A program made the position numbers and the translations under genes. DNA of 45,308 bases from Nocardia lijiangensis NBRC 108240. Its GTDB lineage: Bacteria > Actinomycetota > Actinomycetes > Mycobacteriales > Mycobacteriaceae. Shown here piece by piece: positions 23,811 to 32,860 of this stretch; position 1 is the stretch's first letter; every line of letters begins with the position of its first letter. A model generated the notes under the pieces. The model did not search any database and was not told the origin of the DNA. It was given only the letters and a program-made list of their open reading frames with translations. The stretch is from positions 1 through 45,308 of the forward strand of contig NZ_BDBP01000084.1 in NCBI RefSeq assembly GCF_001613045.1. Direction: 5' to 3'.

Positions 23811-25184
23811 ATGAGTAAATCGGCGGACGTCGTAGTCGTCGGCGCGGGTGTGGCGGGGTTGGTGGCCGCTCGCGAGCTGGTCCGCGCGGGAAAGGAGGTG
23901 CTGGTCCTCGAGGCGCGGGACCGAGTGGGGGGACGGTTGCTCAACGAAGACCTGCTCGACGGCGTCCCGATCGAAATGGGCGGCCAGTGGGTCGGTCCGG
24001 GGCAGGACCGGGTGCTCGGCTTGATCGCCGAACTCGGGCTTTCCACGTTTCCCACCCACGTCGTAGGCCAGAACATCGGCGAGTTCGGCGGGACGCGTTC
24101 GGTCTACACCGGCCGGATTCCCAAGATGAATCCGCTCGCGCTGGCGGATATAGGGCAGGCCCAGCTGCGGTTGGACCGGGTGGCGCGCGCGGTCGCCGAA
24201 CGCGCACCGTGGCTCGCGCCGCAAGCGGACCGGCTGGACGGGCAGACCTTCGCGACCTGGATGAACAGGCATGCCTACACGCCCACCGGCCGTGCGTTCC
24301 TGCGGCTGATCACCGAGGCCGTGTTCGCCGCGGAACCGGAGGACATCTCCGCGCTGTGGGCGGCCTTCTATGTCGGCGCGGCGGGTGGGCTGGACGCGCT
24401 GATCAACACCGAAGGCGGCGCGCAGCAGGACCGCGTCGTCGGCGGCACCCAGCGGATCGCGCAGCGGCTCGCCGAGCAGCTGGGCGAGCGCGTCGTGCTC
24501 GATGCTCCGGTGACGGACCTGACCTGGGGCGACGGCGGGCTGGAGGTCTCGGCCGGGCGCACGGTCGTGTCGGCGAAGCGCGCGGTGATCGCGGTGCCGC
24601 CGCCGCTGGCGGCCAGGATTCGCTATCGGCCGGGGCTGCCCGGCGGGCGCGATCAGCTCGTCCAGCGCATGCCGATGGGGCGCGTCATCAAGATCAATGT
24701 CGCCTACTCCGAACCGTTTTGGCGCGCGCAGGGCTTCAACGGGCAGGCGAACAGCGATCGGCGACCCTTCGGCACCGTCTTCGACAACACCCCGCCGGAC
24801 GGCACGCCCGGCGTGCTGGTCGGCTTCTTCGAAGGCAAGCACGCCGACTCCGCTTCCCGGCTGGACCCCGAAGCGCGCCGAGCCCAGGTGCTGACAGATC
24901 TCGTCGGCTACTTCGGCCCGGCGGCGGCCCAGCCGATCGCCTACCTCGAACGCGACTGGGCCGAGGAGGAGTACAGCCGCGGCTGCTACGGGGCCTTCGC
25001 GACACCGTCCACCCTCACTCGCTTCGGCCCGGCGCTGCGCGAACCCATCGGACCGCTGCACTGGGCGGGCACCGAGACCGCCACCCGCTGGGCGGGATAC
25101 ATCGATGGCGCGGTGGAATCCGGAGAGCGGGCAGCAGGCGAAGTGCTCGTCGCGTTGGAGCGGAACCGCGCGGCGGTGGACTGA
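23811..25184 (+). CDS. Flavin-dependent amine oxidase
   Basis: The enzyme oxidatively deaminates primary or polyamines to aldehydes, releasing ammonia and H2O2. The 457-residue protein has the FAD site VVVVGAGVAGLVAARELVRAG then LEARDRVGGR, and the C-terminal signature HWAGTETATRWAGYIDGAVE of the monoamine oxidase/putrescine oxidase family. It has a Cys in YSRGCYGAF where mammalian MAO binds FAD covalently; bacterial relatives usually bind it non-covalently, so this stays open. The substrate is not determined. The divergent TetR gene suggests substrate-induced expression. Confidence 0.92.
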   Translation: MSKSADVVVVGAGVAGLVAARELVRAGKEVLVLEARDRVGGRLLNEDLLDGVPIEMGGQWVGPGQDRVLGLIAELGLSTFPTHVVGQNIGEFGGTRSVYTGRIPKMNPLALADIGQAQLRLDRVARAVAERAPWLAPQADRLDGQTFATWMNRHAYTPTGRAFLRLITEAVFAAEPEDISALWAAFYVGAAGGLDALINTEGGAQQDRVVGGTQRIAQRLAEQLGERVVLDAPVTDLTWGDGGLEVSAGRTVVSAKRAVIAVPPPLAARIRYRPGLPGGRDQLVQRMPMGRVIKINVAYSEPFWRAQGFNGQANSDRRPFGTVFDNTPPDGTPGVLVGFFEGKHADSASRLDPEARRAQVLTDLVGYFGPAAAQPIAYLERDWAEEEYSRGCYGAFATPSTLTRFGPALREPIGPLHWAGTETATRWAGYIDGAVESGERAAGEVLVALERNRAAVD

Positions 25185-25213
25185 CTCGGCCACCCATTCG
25201 GTGGAATAAAGAA

Positions 25214-25245
25214 GGGCCCCTGACCGGAAGACCGGTCAGGGGCCC
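25214..25245. terminator. Bidirectional terminator next to tRNA-Pro remnant
   Basis: A 14-bp perfect stem (25214-25227 with 25232-25245, loop AAGA) follows the amine oxidase. On the reverse strand it is followed by TTCTTTATT, as after a tRNA gene. Confidence 0.8.
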
Positions 25246-25258
25246 ATCGTGTCTCACC

Positions 25259-25312
<54 letters not shown>

Positions 25313-25316
25313 CCCC

Positions 25317-26825
25317 CTACTGATCCGCTCGGTCTTTCGGATAGAGCTGATCCAAATTGATGAGCACCACATCGCCCTGGTTGGCGGCCGCCTGCAAGGC
25401 TGGCATGAATCCTGCCGCGCTGTAACAGGTCAGCTTGGTGCGTGAGGTGTCGAACTTCGAGGAGAGCAGGTCGCGAATGCGGTGCAGGCGGTCGAGATGC
25501 CCCATGCCCATCACCTCGTTCCATTTCGCCTCGCCGATGGACAGCAGTGCCTCGGTGCCGTCCGATAGCTCCCCGAACACCGCTATGTCGACCTCATGTG
25601 TGACCTTTTGCGTTGGATCGTTGACCATCCCGCTGCCAACCCGAGTGATATGGCCCCCGAACAGATCGTCGGGGGCGTAGTCGGCAACCCAGATACGGCA
25701 GACTTCCTCGAAATGCGGACCGAGCACATTGCTTTCGAAGCGGTGTCGCCGTCGTTTCCACAGCCGCGCGGAGTCGCGGGCGCGTTCCCATTCGGCCCAG
25801 TCGGGCCGGGTGATCGCCTGATAGAAGGTGACCAGCGGTTCGTTGATCCGGTAGATCATGCGGTTACCGCGGAAGAGGTCCGATTCGCGTCGCAGCAGAC
25901 CGCAGTCTTCCAAAACGGCCAGGGGATGAGTGATGTCGCTGGCTTTGCGCCCGACATACGAGGCTATGCCACCACTCGTCGAGTTTCCGTGGGCTACTGC
26001 GGCAAGCACCGAGTGGTACAGGCCTGGGTCGCGCAAACCCGGTTCTTCGCTGAGCAGGTATCTGGCCTCTCGAAAGAGTGGACTCGACGGGTTGAGTGCG
26101 GTGCGCAGCACCCAGTCATCGAAATCCGCAAGGTTCGCCGGAGCGTCGTCTTCTACGAATTCGCGCCGGTAGGCTGGGGTTCCACCCACGACGGCATGGA
26201 CGAGAAATGCCAGGCGCGGGTCCGCGATCTCCCAAAACTCGGCTGCTAGAAGGTAATCCAAGGTGGGAACGATCAGTTCCAGCCCTGCTCGTCCACGTAG
26301 CGGCGCGCCACCGGCGAGCAGTGACCCCATGAACGACATAGCCGAACCGCACAGCAGCAACCGGGCCCGCGAGTTACGTCGTTCGGCGCGTCGTGGTGCC
26401 AAGGCGGACTGAATGATCGACGGCAGCACCGGGCTCGCCTTCGCCAGGTACGGGAATTCATCGATCACAACCGGAAGCTCGCGTTCCCCCGATACCGCCA
26501 GCAGGGTGTCGACTGCCTGCCGCCAATCGTCGAAGTGGATCGGCAACGGCGACTGGGTGAACTCGGCCACCGCCGCGGCCAGATAGCGCAGTGACTCCGA
26601 TTCGGTGGCCTGATCAGCGGCGAAGTAGAACCCGCCCGTGGCCTCGCACAGCGCCTCCAAGAGGAACGTCTTACCTTGACGGCGACGGCCGGACACGACG
26701 CCGAGGGTTGCGTTCGGTTGCCCGCTGGTAGCGAATCCGATCAGGGCTCGCCATTCCCTGTCGCGATCGAACATGTCGTTGGGTTTGCTGATCAGCGGAT
26801 CCACCTCCGTAGTTTGAGGAAGCAC
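25317..26825 (-). CDS. ATPase/DUF234 protein with nuclease-like C-terminus
   Basis: The 502-residue protein has an archaeal-type P-loop ATPase domain with GRRRQGKT (46-53) and Walker B LPVVIDEFPYL, then a winged-helix segment (about 290-350, LAVLEDCGLLRRESDLF). The C-terminal DUF234-like domain has HEVDIAVFG and LLSIGEAKW, which match the D and ExK positions of a PD-(D/E)XK nuclease fold. Such genes are widespread, patchy and often mobile; their role is unknown. The GTG at 26825 is used; M18 (MFDRDREW) is an alternative. The stop abuts a tRNA-Pro remnant, and an intact tRNA-Pro lies upstream, so the gene sits between direct repeats. Confidence 0.85.
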   Translation of the reverse strand: MLPQTTEVDPLISKPNDMFDRDREWRALIGFATSGQPNATLGVVSGRRRQGKTFLLEALCEATGGFYFAADQATESESLRYLAAAVAEFTQSPLPIHFDDWRQAVDTLLAVSGERELPVVIDEFPYLAKASPVLPSIIQSALAPRRAERRNSRARLLLCGSAMSFMGSLLAGGAPLRGRAGLELIVPTLDYLLAAEFWEIADPRLAFLVHAVVGGTPAYRREFVEDDAPANLADFDDWVLRTALNPSSPLFREARYLLSEEPGLRDPGLYHSVLAAVAHGNSTSGGIASYVGRKASDITHPLAVLEDCGLLRRESDLFRGNRMIYRINEPLVTFYQAITRPDWAEWERARDSARLWKRRRHRFESNVLGPHFEEVCRIWVADYAPDDLFGGHITRVGSGMVNDPTQKVTHEVDIAVFGELSDGTEALLSIGEAKWNEVMGMGHLDRLHRIRDLLSSKFDTSRTKLTCYSAAGFMPALQAAANQGDVVLINLDQLYPKDRADQ

Positions 26826-26851
26826 ACTTCCTCTAAGTGTACTTCCTCAAA
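26812..26851 (-). promoter_or_regulatory. GAGGAAGT operator at the ATPase gene
   Basis: TTTGAGGAAG (26812-26821) is an inverted repeat of CTTCCTCAAA (26842-26851), with another CTTCCTC at 26827-26833. On the reverse strand this reads as two direct GAGGAAGT copies and one inverted one, over a -10-like TACACT and the GTG start. It is probably an operator; the gene's own winged helix may bind it (inference). Confidence 0.5.
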
Positions 26852-27000
26852 ACAAGCCAGTTCGGCCGCTCTTCAAGTACCAAAATCCCAAACAGGTGCA
26901 GTCTGGAGGCGTGTGATCAGTGCCGACTACTTCACGAGTTGCGCGCGTGGCGTGAAGAGCTGATCGATTTGGCTCAGAAGGGCAACTGTCGTGACCGGAC

Positions 27001-27037
27001 AAAAAAGTTGCCCCTGGCTCCAAGAGCCAGGGGCAAC
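27001..27037 (-). terminator. Intrinsic terminator of tRNA-Pro
   Basis: A 14-bp perfect stem (27007-27020 with 27024-27037, loop CAA) is followed on the reverse strand by six T (27001-27006). Confidence 0.9.
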
Positions 27038-27059
27038 CGTTTTGTGTCTCAACCACACA

Positions 27060-27134
<75 letters not shown>

Positions 27135-27194
27135 TGAAGCGAACCTGGAGTAGCTTACAACAGGGAAGGTCCAGACGTTAAACCCGCAGGTCAA

Positions 27195-28433
27195 TCAGCT
27201 TTCGAAGGAGCGGATACTGCGGAAGATCCGCTTGGCGGTTTCCGGGTCGACCGCGTTCGGGACGCCGGTGTCGGCGGCGATGACCATGACGAAGCTGCCG
27301 ATGTCGGCCGAAGTGGCGAAGGTGTACACCGAGTACTCGGTGGCGCAGCCGGGCTTCGCGTCGGTGATGGCGCCCCTGGTCTCCACGAAGGTGCCGTGCT
27401 GGGCGCCGTCGAGGGAGTCCAGCGGCTGCGGTGCGCCGGGAACGCCGCCGCCGGGTGCGTTGGAGTAGGCGATCTTCGCCGTCTTCGTGCCGAGTTCGGT
27501 TGCGGCGCTGACGGTATCGGTGGTTTCCGAGCCGGTGACGAACGCTACGGTGCGCGTCGATCCCGGGCAGTAGTCCTTGCCCTCGGTGGCGTACCCCTTG
27601 CCGCCGACGGTGTTGGGCGGCTTGCCGAACCCGCCGGAGGCTCCGGGATCGCCGACGGCCCAGTCGGCGGGCACGTCGTAGGCGGCGCCGCTGTCCGGCG
27701 CGAGGACCACCTGATACCCCGGCACCACCGGAGGCCCGGCCTGTGCCGCCTGCCGCCGCGCGGGCGCTCGGGTCACGGCCGAGGTGGTGAGCGCGCTCAC
27801 CATCGACGGCGTGCCCTCCGCACTGGCTTCGTCCGCCCCGCCCGTGGCTACCGCGGCCACCGCGCCGGCCATCACCACCGTCGCCGCGATTCCGACGCCG
27901 ATCCACGCTCGACCGCCCGGGGAACGGCCCTGCCGTTGCGGAGCTATCGCGAACTCCCCGTGCACGCCCCCGATCGCACCCGCCGACGGCGGCCATCCGG
28001 TGGGCGCGCCGTAGTTCTGTCGCGTCGCCCCGGAGAAGTCGATCCCGCCGAGCTGCTGAGGGCCCCGTACGGTCGAGTGCTGGGCGTGCGGGCCTGCCCC
28101 GTAACCGATCTGCGCCGAGCCCGAAACGAACTCGACCGGGGGGTAAGGAGTCTGCTGTCCCACCGGGGCCATGCGCGCGTCAGGCTGTGCCGAGCCCGAA
28201 GCGAACTCGACCGGGGCGTAAGGAGTCTGCTGCCCCGCCGGGGCCATGCGCTCGGCTGGCGCCGACCCGGTCACGGACTGAACGGGCGAAAGACACTCGG
28301 TGGCTGGGGGATTCAGAGCGGCTGTGCCGCCGAACTCCGGTTGGGCCGGTGCCGCAGCCGCGGTGCGAGCCGGCGCGCCGGACATGCCGACGGCGGCGAG
28401 TTCGGTGCGCGGCTCGTCGAATCCTCTGCTCAA
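27195..28433 (-). CDS. Proline-rich single-pass membrane protein, extracytoplasmic domain of unknown function
   Basis: The 412-residue protein starts with a long disordered Pro/Gly/Gln-rich cytoplasmic region (1 to about 170) holding an in-frame 25-residue duplication around MAPxGQQTPYxPVEF. One membrane segment follows (AWIGVGIAATVVMAGAVAAVATG, about 176-198), then an outer domain of about 210 residues with cysteines in DYCPGS and KPGCATEYS. No catalytic motif is visible. Architecture of this type is common in Nocardia and mycobacterial membrane proteins (family knowledge, not a name). It starts with TTG at 28433 after GGGGACG; ATG at 28385 is an alternative. It lies just after the tRNA-Pro gene. 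Confidence 0.75.
   Translation of the reverse strand: MSRGFDEPRTELAAVGMSGAPARTAAAAPAQPEFGGTAALNPPATECLSPVQSVTGSAPAERMAPAGQQTPYAPVEFASGSAQPDARMAPVGQQTPYPPVEFVSGSAQIGYGAGPHAQHSTVRGPQQLGGIDFSGATRQNYGAPTGWPPSAGAIGGVHGEFAIAPQRQGRSPGGRAWIGVGIAATVVMAGAVAAVATGGADEASAEGTPSMVSALTTSAVTRAPARRQAAQAGPPVVPGYQVVLAPDSGAAYDVPADWAVGDPGASGGFGKPPNTVGGKGYATEGKDYCPGSTRTVAFVTGSETTDTVSAATELGTKTAKIAYSNAPGGGVPGAPQPLDSLDGAQHGTFVETRGAITDAKPGCATEYSVYTFATSADIGSFVMVIAADTGVPNAVDPETAKRIFRSIRSFES
28114..28248 (-). repeat. 75-bp in-frame direct repeat in the proline-rich protein
   Basis: The segment beginning GCCGAGCCCGAA at 28114 recurs at 28189, a 75-base (25-codon) period with a few mismatches. It duplicates the MAPxGQQTPYxPVEF stretch of the cytoplasmic tail. 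Confidence 0.8.
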
Positions 28434-28495
28434 AGTCGTCCCCTAGTCGACTGATTCAAGTTTCGGCACGCGACCCTACCGGGTCGGCGGAGGAC

Positions 28496-28520
28496 TGTCC
28501 GCGCCCGGTCGGGGCGGACA
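28496..28520. terminator. Hairpin downstream of the metallophosphoesterase gene
   Basis: TGTCCGC (28496-28502) pairs with GCGGACA (28514-28520), with three further inner C-G pairs. No T-run; weak call. Confidence 0.35.
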
Positions 28521-28590
28521 AGCCTTGCGCCGGTTGGCGTGTCGAGCTAGGGGGTCGCCGCAGCCGGATTCACCGCGCCGCGCACGGCGC

Positions 28591-29553
28591 TCAGCGAGAG
28601 ACGGTCTCCGAGGTCGAAAGCCCCCGGTTGCTCTCGGCGGCCGGACGCTTCGGGGGCGCGGCGACGAGGGTGAGCAGCGTGGCTTCGGGGCGGCAGCAGA
28701 ACCGGTACGGCGCCCACGGCGAGGTGCCGATGCCCGCGGAGACGTGCAGCTGGGTGTGCTCGCCCCACTTCGACGGGCCCTTCACGCGCGACTTGTCGAT
28801 GCCGCAGTTGGTGACCAGCGCGCCGTAGCCCGGCAGCACCAGCTGGCCGCCGTGGGTGTGTCCGGCGAGCACCAGGTCGTAGCCGTCGTCGGCGAAGCGG
28901 TCGAGCACCCGGGGCTCGGGGGAGTGGGTGAGGCCGATGCGCAGATCGGCCAGCGGGTTCGGGGCGCCCGCGACCGTGTCGTACCGGTCGCGCTGCAGGT
29001 GCGGGTCGTCGACGCCCGCGGTGGCGATCCGGACGCCCGCCACCTCGAGATCGCGGCGCACGTGGGTGAGATCGAGCCAGCCGCGTTCGGTGAACGCCGC
29101 CCGCAGGTCCTTCCACGGCAGCGGCGCGCCGTAGACGCGGCGGTGGTCCTTCTTGAAGTACTTCAGCGGGTTCTTCGCCACCGGCGCGAAGTAGTCGTTG
29201 CTGCCGAAAACGAAAAGGCCCGGGCGGGACAGCAATCCGCCGAGGGCCTGCACCACCGCGGGCACCGACTTCTGGTGCGAGAGATTGTCGCCGGTGTTGA
29301 TCACCAGGTCCGGCTCCAGCCGATCCAGCTCACGCAGCCACTGCTGCTTGAGCTTCTGGCCGGGCATCATGTGCAGATCGCTGATGTGCAGTACCCGTAG
29401 GCTCGACGATCCTGGCGGCAGCACCGGCATGGTGGCCTCGCGCAGGATGAACGCGTTGCGCTCGATCAGCGAGGCATAGCCGATTCCGGCTACCGCGGCC
29501 CCGGTGGCTCCCAGCGCGGTGCGACGGACGGCGGAGGTCGAGATTACGGGCAT
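28591..29553 (-). CDS. Calcineurin-like metallophosphoesterase
   Basis: The 320-residue protein has a hydrophobic N-terminus (TALGATGAAVAGIGYAS, about 12-28) that may anchor it in the membrane. Metal-binding motifs follow in order: SDLH (58-61), GDN (88-90), GSND (117-120, where most relatives have GNHD) and GHTHGGQ. These bind two metals and hydrolyse phosphoesters; the substrate is unknown. From memory it corresponds to M. tuberculosis Rv3683, which lies next to ponA2. ATG at 29553 is chosen; the frame is open upstream to 29922 without support. Confidence 0.88.
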   Translation of the reverse strand: MPVISTSAVRRTALGATGAAVAGIGYASLIERNAFILREATMPVLPPGSSSLRVLHISDLHMMPGQKLKQQWLRELDRLEPDLVINTGDNLSHQKSVPAVVQALGGLLSRPGLFVFGSNDYFAPVAKNPLKYFKKDHRRVYGAPLPWKDLRAAFTERGWLDLTHVRRDLEVAGVRIATAGVDDPHLQRDRYDTVAGAPNPLADLRIGLTHSPEPRVLDRFADDGYDLVLAGHTHGGQLVLPGYGALVTNCGIDKSRVKGPSKWGEHTQLHVSAGIGTSPWAPYRFCCRPEATLLTLVAAPPKRPAAESNRGLSTSETVSR

Positions 29554-29718
29554 TTGCCCAGCATAGGTGAGGCTGCCTCGGATCGCCGAGTGTGTTTCCG
29601 CACAAGGCCGCCGAATCGGCCGTGAGGGTCTGTGAGCTGCGTTCTTCCCGGTTCGCCCGCACAGGTTGCCGCAGCGACGCCGCGGCGAAATGTGGTGGGC
29701 CCGGCGACGGCGACCGGC

Positions 29719-29732
29719 TACCGTGTGCCTCA
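29719..29732 (+). promoter_or_regulatory. -10-like element for leaderless yqeY mRNA
   Basis: TACCGT (29719-29724) ends seven bases before the ATG at 29732, the spacing of leaderless actinobacterial transcripts. Confidence 0.4.
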
Positions 29733-30196
29733 TGTCGGAACTCAAAGATCGGCTGCGGACGGACATGACCGCCGCGATGAAAGCCAAGGACACGCTGCGC
29801 CTCGCCACGTTGCGCATGCTGCTGGCCGCGATCCAGAACGCCGAGGTCGCAGGCACGGAGGCGCGTGAACTCTCCGACGCCGAGGTGGTCGCGGTGCTGC
29901 AGAAGGAGGCGAAGAAGCGCAACGAGTCGGCGGAGGTCTACACCCAGGCCGGTCGCGGCGAGCTCGCCGCCAACGAACACGCCGAGGCCAGGATCATCGA
30001 CGAGTACCTGCCGACCCAGCTGACCGAGGCCGAGATCGCCGATCTCGCGGACACCGCGATCGCCCAGGTCGCCGAGGAGCTCGGCGAGCGTCCCGGCATG
30101 CGCCAGATGGGCCAGGTCATGAAGATCGCGACCGCCCTCGCCGCGGGCAAGGCCGACGGCTCGCGCATCTCCGCGGCCGTCAAAGCCCGGCTCTGA
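29732..30196 (+). CDS. GatB/YqeY-domain protein
   Basis: The 154-residue protein spans one YqeY domain, an all-helical unit also found at the C-terminus of the GatB amidotransferase subunit, with LKDRLRTDMTAAMKAKD and LRLATLRMLLAAI at the start and IIDEYLPTQLTEAEI in the middle. In GatB this domain helps bind tRNA; the free-standing protein's role is unclear. ATG at 29732 is favoured over the upstream frame because a -10-like hexamer lies seven bases ahead and the domain begins there. It is divergent from the phosphoesterase gene and converges on ponA2. Confidence 0.9.
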   Translation: MSELKDRLRTDMTAAMKAKDTLRLATLRMLLAAIQNAEVAGTEARELSDAEVVAVLQKEAKKRNESAEVYTQAGRGELAANEHAEARIIDEYLPTQLTEAEIADLADTAIAQVAEELGERPGMRQMGQVMKIATALAAGKADGSRISAAVKARL

Positions 30197-30211
30197 ACAC
30201 TGCCCGAAACC

Positions 30212-30252
30212 AGAACCGCCGACCGAGCGCATCAGCGCCGGTCGGCGGTTCT
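30212..30252. terminator. Bidirectional terminator between yqeY and the PBP gene
   Basis: AGAACCGCCGACC (30212-30224) and its complement (30240-30252) form a 13-bp stem with a T-rich end on the + strand (CTTTGTCT) between convergent genes. Confidence 0.8.
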
Positions 30253-30263
30253 TTGTCTATTGC

Positions 30264-32627
30264 CTACCTCGGCCACCAAGGCGGCAGCGGGAAGCCGGGC
30301 GGCAGCGCCGGTGGCGGCGGCATCGGCCCGGGTGGGGGCGCGGCCGGTGCCTGGCGCTGAGTGCCGTCGCTGATGTAGATCGTGATCACCGAGCCGGGGA
30401 TGGCCGACCCGTTCGGCGCCGTGCTCATCACGCTGCCCTTGGGCGGCGGGCCGGATCCGTTGACGACCGAGACCTGGAAGCCCGCGGCGGTCAGTGCCGT
30501 GGTCGCCTCGGCCTGCGACATGCCGACCACGTCGGGCACCTGAGCGTTGTTCGCGCCGCGGACGTACTTGTCGTCCAGCGGTGGCAGGCCGGGCGGCGGG
30601 AAGTTGCCGACCACCGGCTTGATCGCGTTGAACCAGGTGCGCGCGGGTTCGTTACCGCCGAACAGGTTGCCGTCGCCGCAGTTGCGCAGCGGGAACGAGC
30701 AGATCTCGCCGGGGGTCGGGCTGTCGCCGTAGACGTAGACCGCGGCGGCCAGCGAGTTGGTGAAGCCGAGGAAGGCCGAGGAGCGGTGGCTTTCGGTGGT
30801 TCCCGTCTTGCCGGCCATCGGCAGGTTCCAGCCGGTCGCCTGGGCCGCACCGGTCGCGGTGCCCGCCGTGTCGTCCTTGCTCATGGCATTGGCCAGCGTG
30901 TTGGCAAGGCCGGGCTCGACGACCTGCTCGCAGGCCTGCTGGGTGAGCGGAACCTGCTTACCGCTGCGGTCGATGACCTCCTTGATCGGCGAGGGCGGGC
31001 ACCAGCGTCCGCCGGAGGCCAGCGTCGCGGCGACGTTGGAGAGCTCGAGCGGGTTGATCGCGACCGGGCCGAGGGTGAACGAGCCGAGGTTCTGGTCCTT
31101 GATCATGTCGGCCAGGCTCTGGTTGCTGTGCCCGGAGCTGCCCGGGTTGGTGAACGAGCGCATGCCGAGCCGCACCGCCATGTCGACGGTCGGGGTCACG
31201 CCGACGGCCTGGATCAGCTTGACGAACGCGGTGTTCGGCGAGGTGGCCAGCGCCTCGGTCACCGACATCGGCGACTTGTAGCGGCCCGCGTTCTCCACGC
31301 AGTAGGTGGCGGGCGGGCAGCCCCGCGCGCCGCCGTTGCCCATGCCCTTCGCGTCGAAGCGGCCCGGCACATCGAGCTGGGATTCGATGCCCATGCCCTT
31401 CTCCATGGCCGCGGCGGTGGTGAAGACCTTGAAGACCGAGCCTGCGCCGTCGCCGACCATCGAGAACGGCTGCGGTTGCACCGTCTCGTTGACGTCGCGG
31501 TTGAGGCCGTAGGTGCGACTGCTGGCCATGGCGACCACGGCGTGCGAGTCCTGGCCGGGCGCGACCACCGACATCACCTCGGCGATGTCGTCGAGGTTCG
31601 GGTTGGCGGCGTCGGTGACCGCGCGCTTGACCGAGTCCTGCACGGCCGGGTCGAGGGTGGTCTTGATCAGGTAGCCGCCCTTGTCGACCTGTTCGCGGCT
31701 GATGCCCGACTCGGCCAGGTACTGCACCGCGTAATCGCAGAAGAAGCCGCGGTCCTGGGCGGCGATGCAGCCGCGCGGCAGGCCCTTCGGCTCGGGCAGC
31801 ACGCCGAGCGGCTCCGACTTGGCCTTGCGGAACTCCTCGGCGCGGGTCGGGATGTTCTGGATCATCGTGTCCAGCACGGTGTTCCGGCGTTCCAGCACGC
31901 CCTGGGCGTTGGTGTAGGGGTTCAGCTTGGAGCTGGACTGCACCATGCCCGCGAGCATCGCCGACTGCGGGACGTTCAGGTCGGCGGCGTCGACGCCGAA
32001 GTAGGTCTGTGCCGCGTCCTGGATGCCGTAGGACGAATTGCCGAAGGGCACGAGGTTCAAGTACCTGGTGAGGATCTCGTCCTTGGTGAGTTCCTTGTCC
32101 AGGGTCAACGCCATGCGGATCTCGCGGATCTTGCGCGCCGGAGTGGTCTCGATCGCCGCGCGGCGTTCGGCGTCGGTCTTGGCGACAACGAGCAGCTGGA
32201 AGTTCTTCACGTACTGCTGGTCGAGGGTGGACGCGCCCTGCTGCACCTCGCCGCTGGTGGTGTTGGTGAGGAACGCGCGCATCGTGCCCTGCCAGTCCAC
32301 ACCGTCGTGGTCGGCGAAGCGGCGGTCCTCGATGGAGATGATCGCCAGCTTCATGTTGTTGGCGATCCGCTCGCTCGGCACCTCGAACCTGCGTTGCTCG
32401 TAGAGCCAGGCGATGGGCGTCCCGTTCGTATCGACCATGGTCGATACCGCGGGAACGGTGCCCTCGACCAATTCCGCGGAGACGTTGTCCACGGCGTCGG
32501 CGGCGCGGTTGGAGACGAATCCGAATCCACCGGCGAGCGGGAAGAGCAGCCCGGCAACGAGCACTGCGGCCAGCGCGCAGCTGCCCGCCAGCTTCGCGAG
32601 CGTATGTGTGATCGGCACATTCGACAC
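30264..32627 (-). CDS. ponA2: Bifunctional class A penicillin-binding protein with PASTA domain
   Basis: This enzyme polymerises and cross-links peptidoglycan at the outer face of the membrane. The 787-residue protein has an N-terminal membrane anchor (about 13-38), a glycosyltransferase domain with IEDRRFADHDGVD, and a transpeptidase domain with the SxxK motif in GSVFK, TSPN and AGKTGTTE. One PASTA domain (VPDVVGMSQAEATTALTAAG, about 695-755) and a Pro-rich tail end it. One PASTA domain and the neighbours match M. tuberculosis PonA2 (Rv3682), implicated there in stress survival. The GTG start at 32627 follows GGGAAC. Divergent from whiB4. Confidence 0.92.
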   Translation of the reverse strand: MSNVPITHTLAKLAGSCALAAVLVAGLLFPLAGGFGFVSNRAADAVDNVSAELVEGTVPAVSTMVDTNGTPIAWLYEQRRFEVPSERIANNMKLAIISIEDRRFADHDGVDWQGTMRAFLTNTTSGEVQQGASTLDQQYVKNFQLLVVAKTDAERRAAIETTPARKIREIRMALTLDKELTKDEILTRYLNLVPFGNSSYGIQDAAQTYFGVDAADLNVPQSAMLAGMVQSSSKLNPYTNAQGVLERRNTVLDTMIQNIPTRAEEFRKAKSEPLGVLPEPKGLPRGCIAAQDRGFFCDYAVQYLAESGISREQVDKGGYLIKTTLDPAVQDSVKRAVTDAANPNLDDIAEVMSVVAPGQDSHAVVAMASSRTYGLNRDVNETVQPQPFSMVGDGAGSVFKVFTTAAAMEKGMGIESQLDVPGRFDAKGMGNGGARGCPPATYCVENAGRYKSPMSVTEALATSPNTAFVKLIQAVGVTPTVDMAVRLGMRSFTNPGSSGHSNQSLADMIKDQNLGSFTLGPVAINPLELSNVAATLASGGRWCPPSPIKEVIDRSGKQVPLTQQACEQVVEPGLANTLANAMSKDDTAGTATGAAQATGWNLPMAGKTGTTESHRSSAFLGFTNSLAAAVYVYGDSPTPGEICSFPLRNCGDGNLFGGNEPARTWFNAIKPVVGNFPPPGLPPLDDKYVRGANNAQVPDVVGMSQAEATTALTAAGFQVSVVNGSGPPPKGSVMSTAPNGSAIPGSVITIYISDGTQRQAPAAPPPGPMPPPPALPPGFPLPPWWPR

Positions 32628-32830
32628 GTTCCCAAGGGTACGGGGTGCGGTTCGCGCCCCTCTCGAGTGTGTTTGTCGGAGCGCGAGATCCGGTGCTCAT
32701 TTCGGCTCGTTGGGCGTGTCGCTGGGGCGTGTCCGGCGTGTCGTACATGGGCGCGTCGCGAATCGGGCCGACTGCTCGGTTCTCTATCACGTTTGCAGGG
32801 ACGGGCGTACCAAAAAATCTCGAGACGGTC

Positions 32831-32860
32831 TTGCGCTCGGGCCATACCTTTACCTAGATT
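32831..32860 (+). promoter_or_regulatory. Candidate whiB4 promoter in the ponA2-whiB4 gap
   Basis: TTGCGC (32831-32836) and TAGATT (32855-32860), 18 bases apart, lie about 137 bases before the whiB4 start. The 369-bp divergent gap (32628-32996) otherwise holds no gene. It must contain the ponA2 promoter too, which I could not place. Confidence 0.35.

Noticed and set aside
22944..25193. 749-codon reverse-strand frame across the amine oxidase and TetR genes
   Set aside because: No motif; the amine oxidase on the other strand has strong FAD signatures.
26918..26985. Forward-strand fragment reading LLHELRAWREELIDLAQKG, protein-like
   Set aside because: It is short, has no start or stop context and runs into the tRNA terminator; possibly a gene remnant left by the tRNA-Pro event, but not supportable alone.
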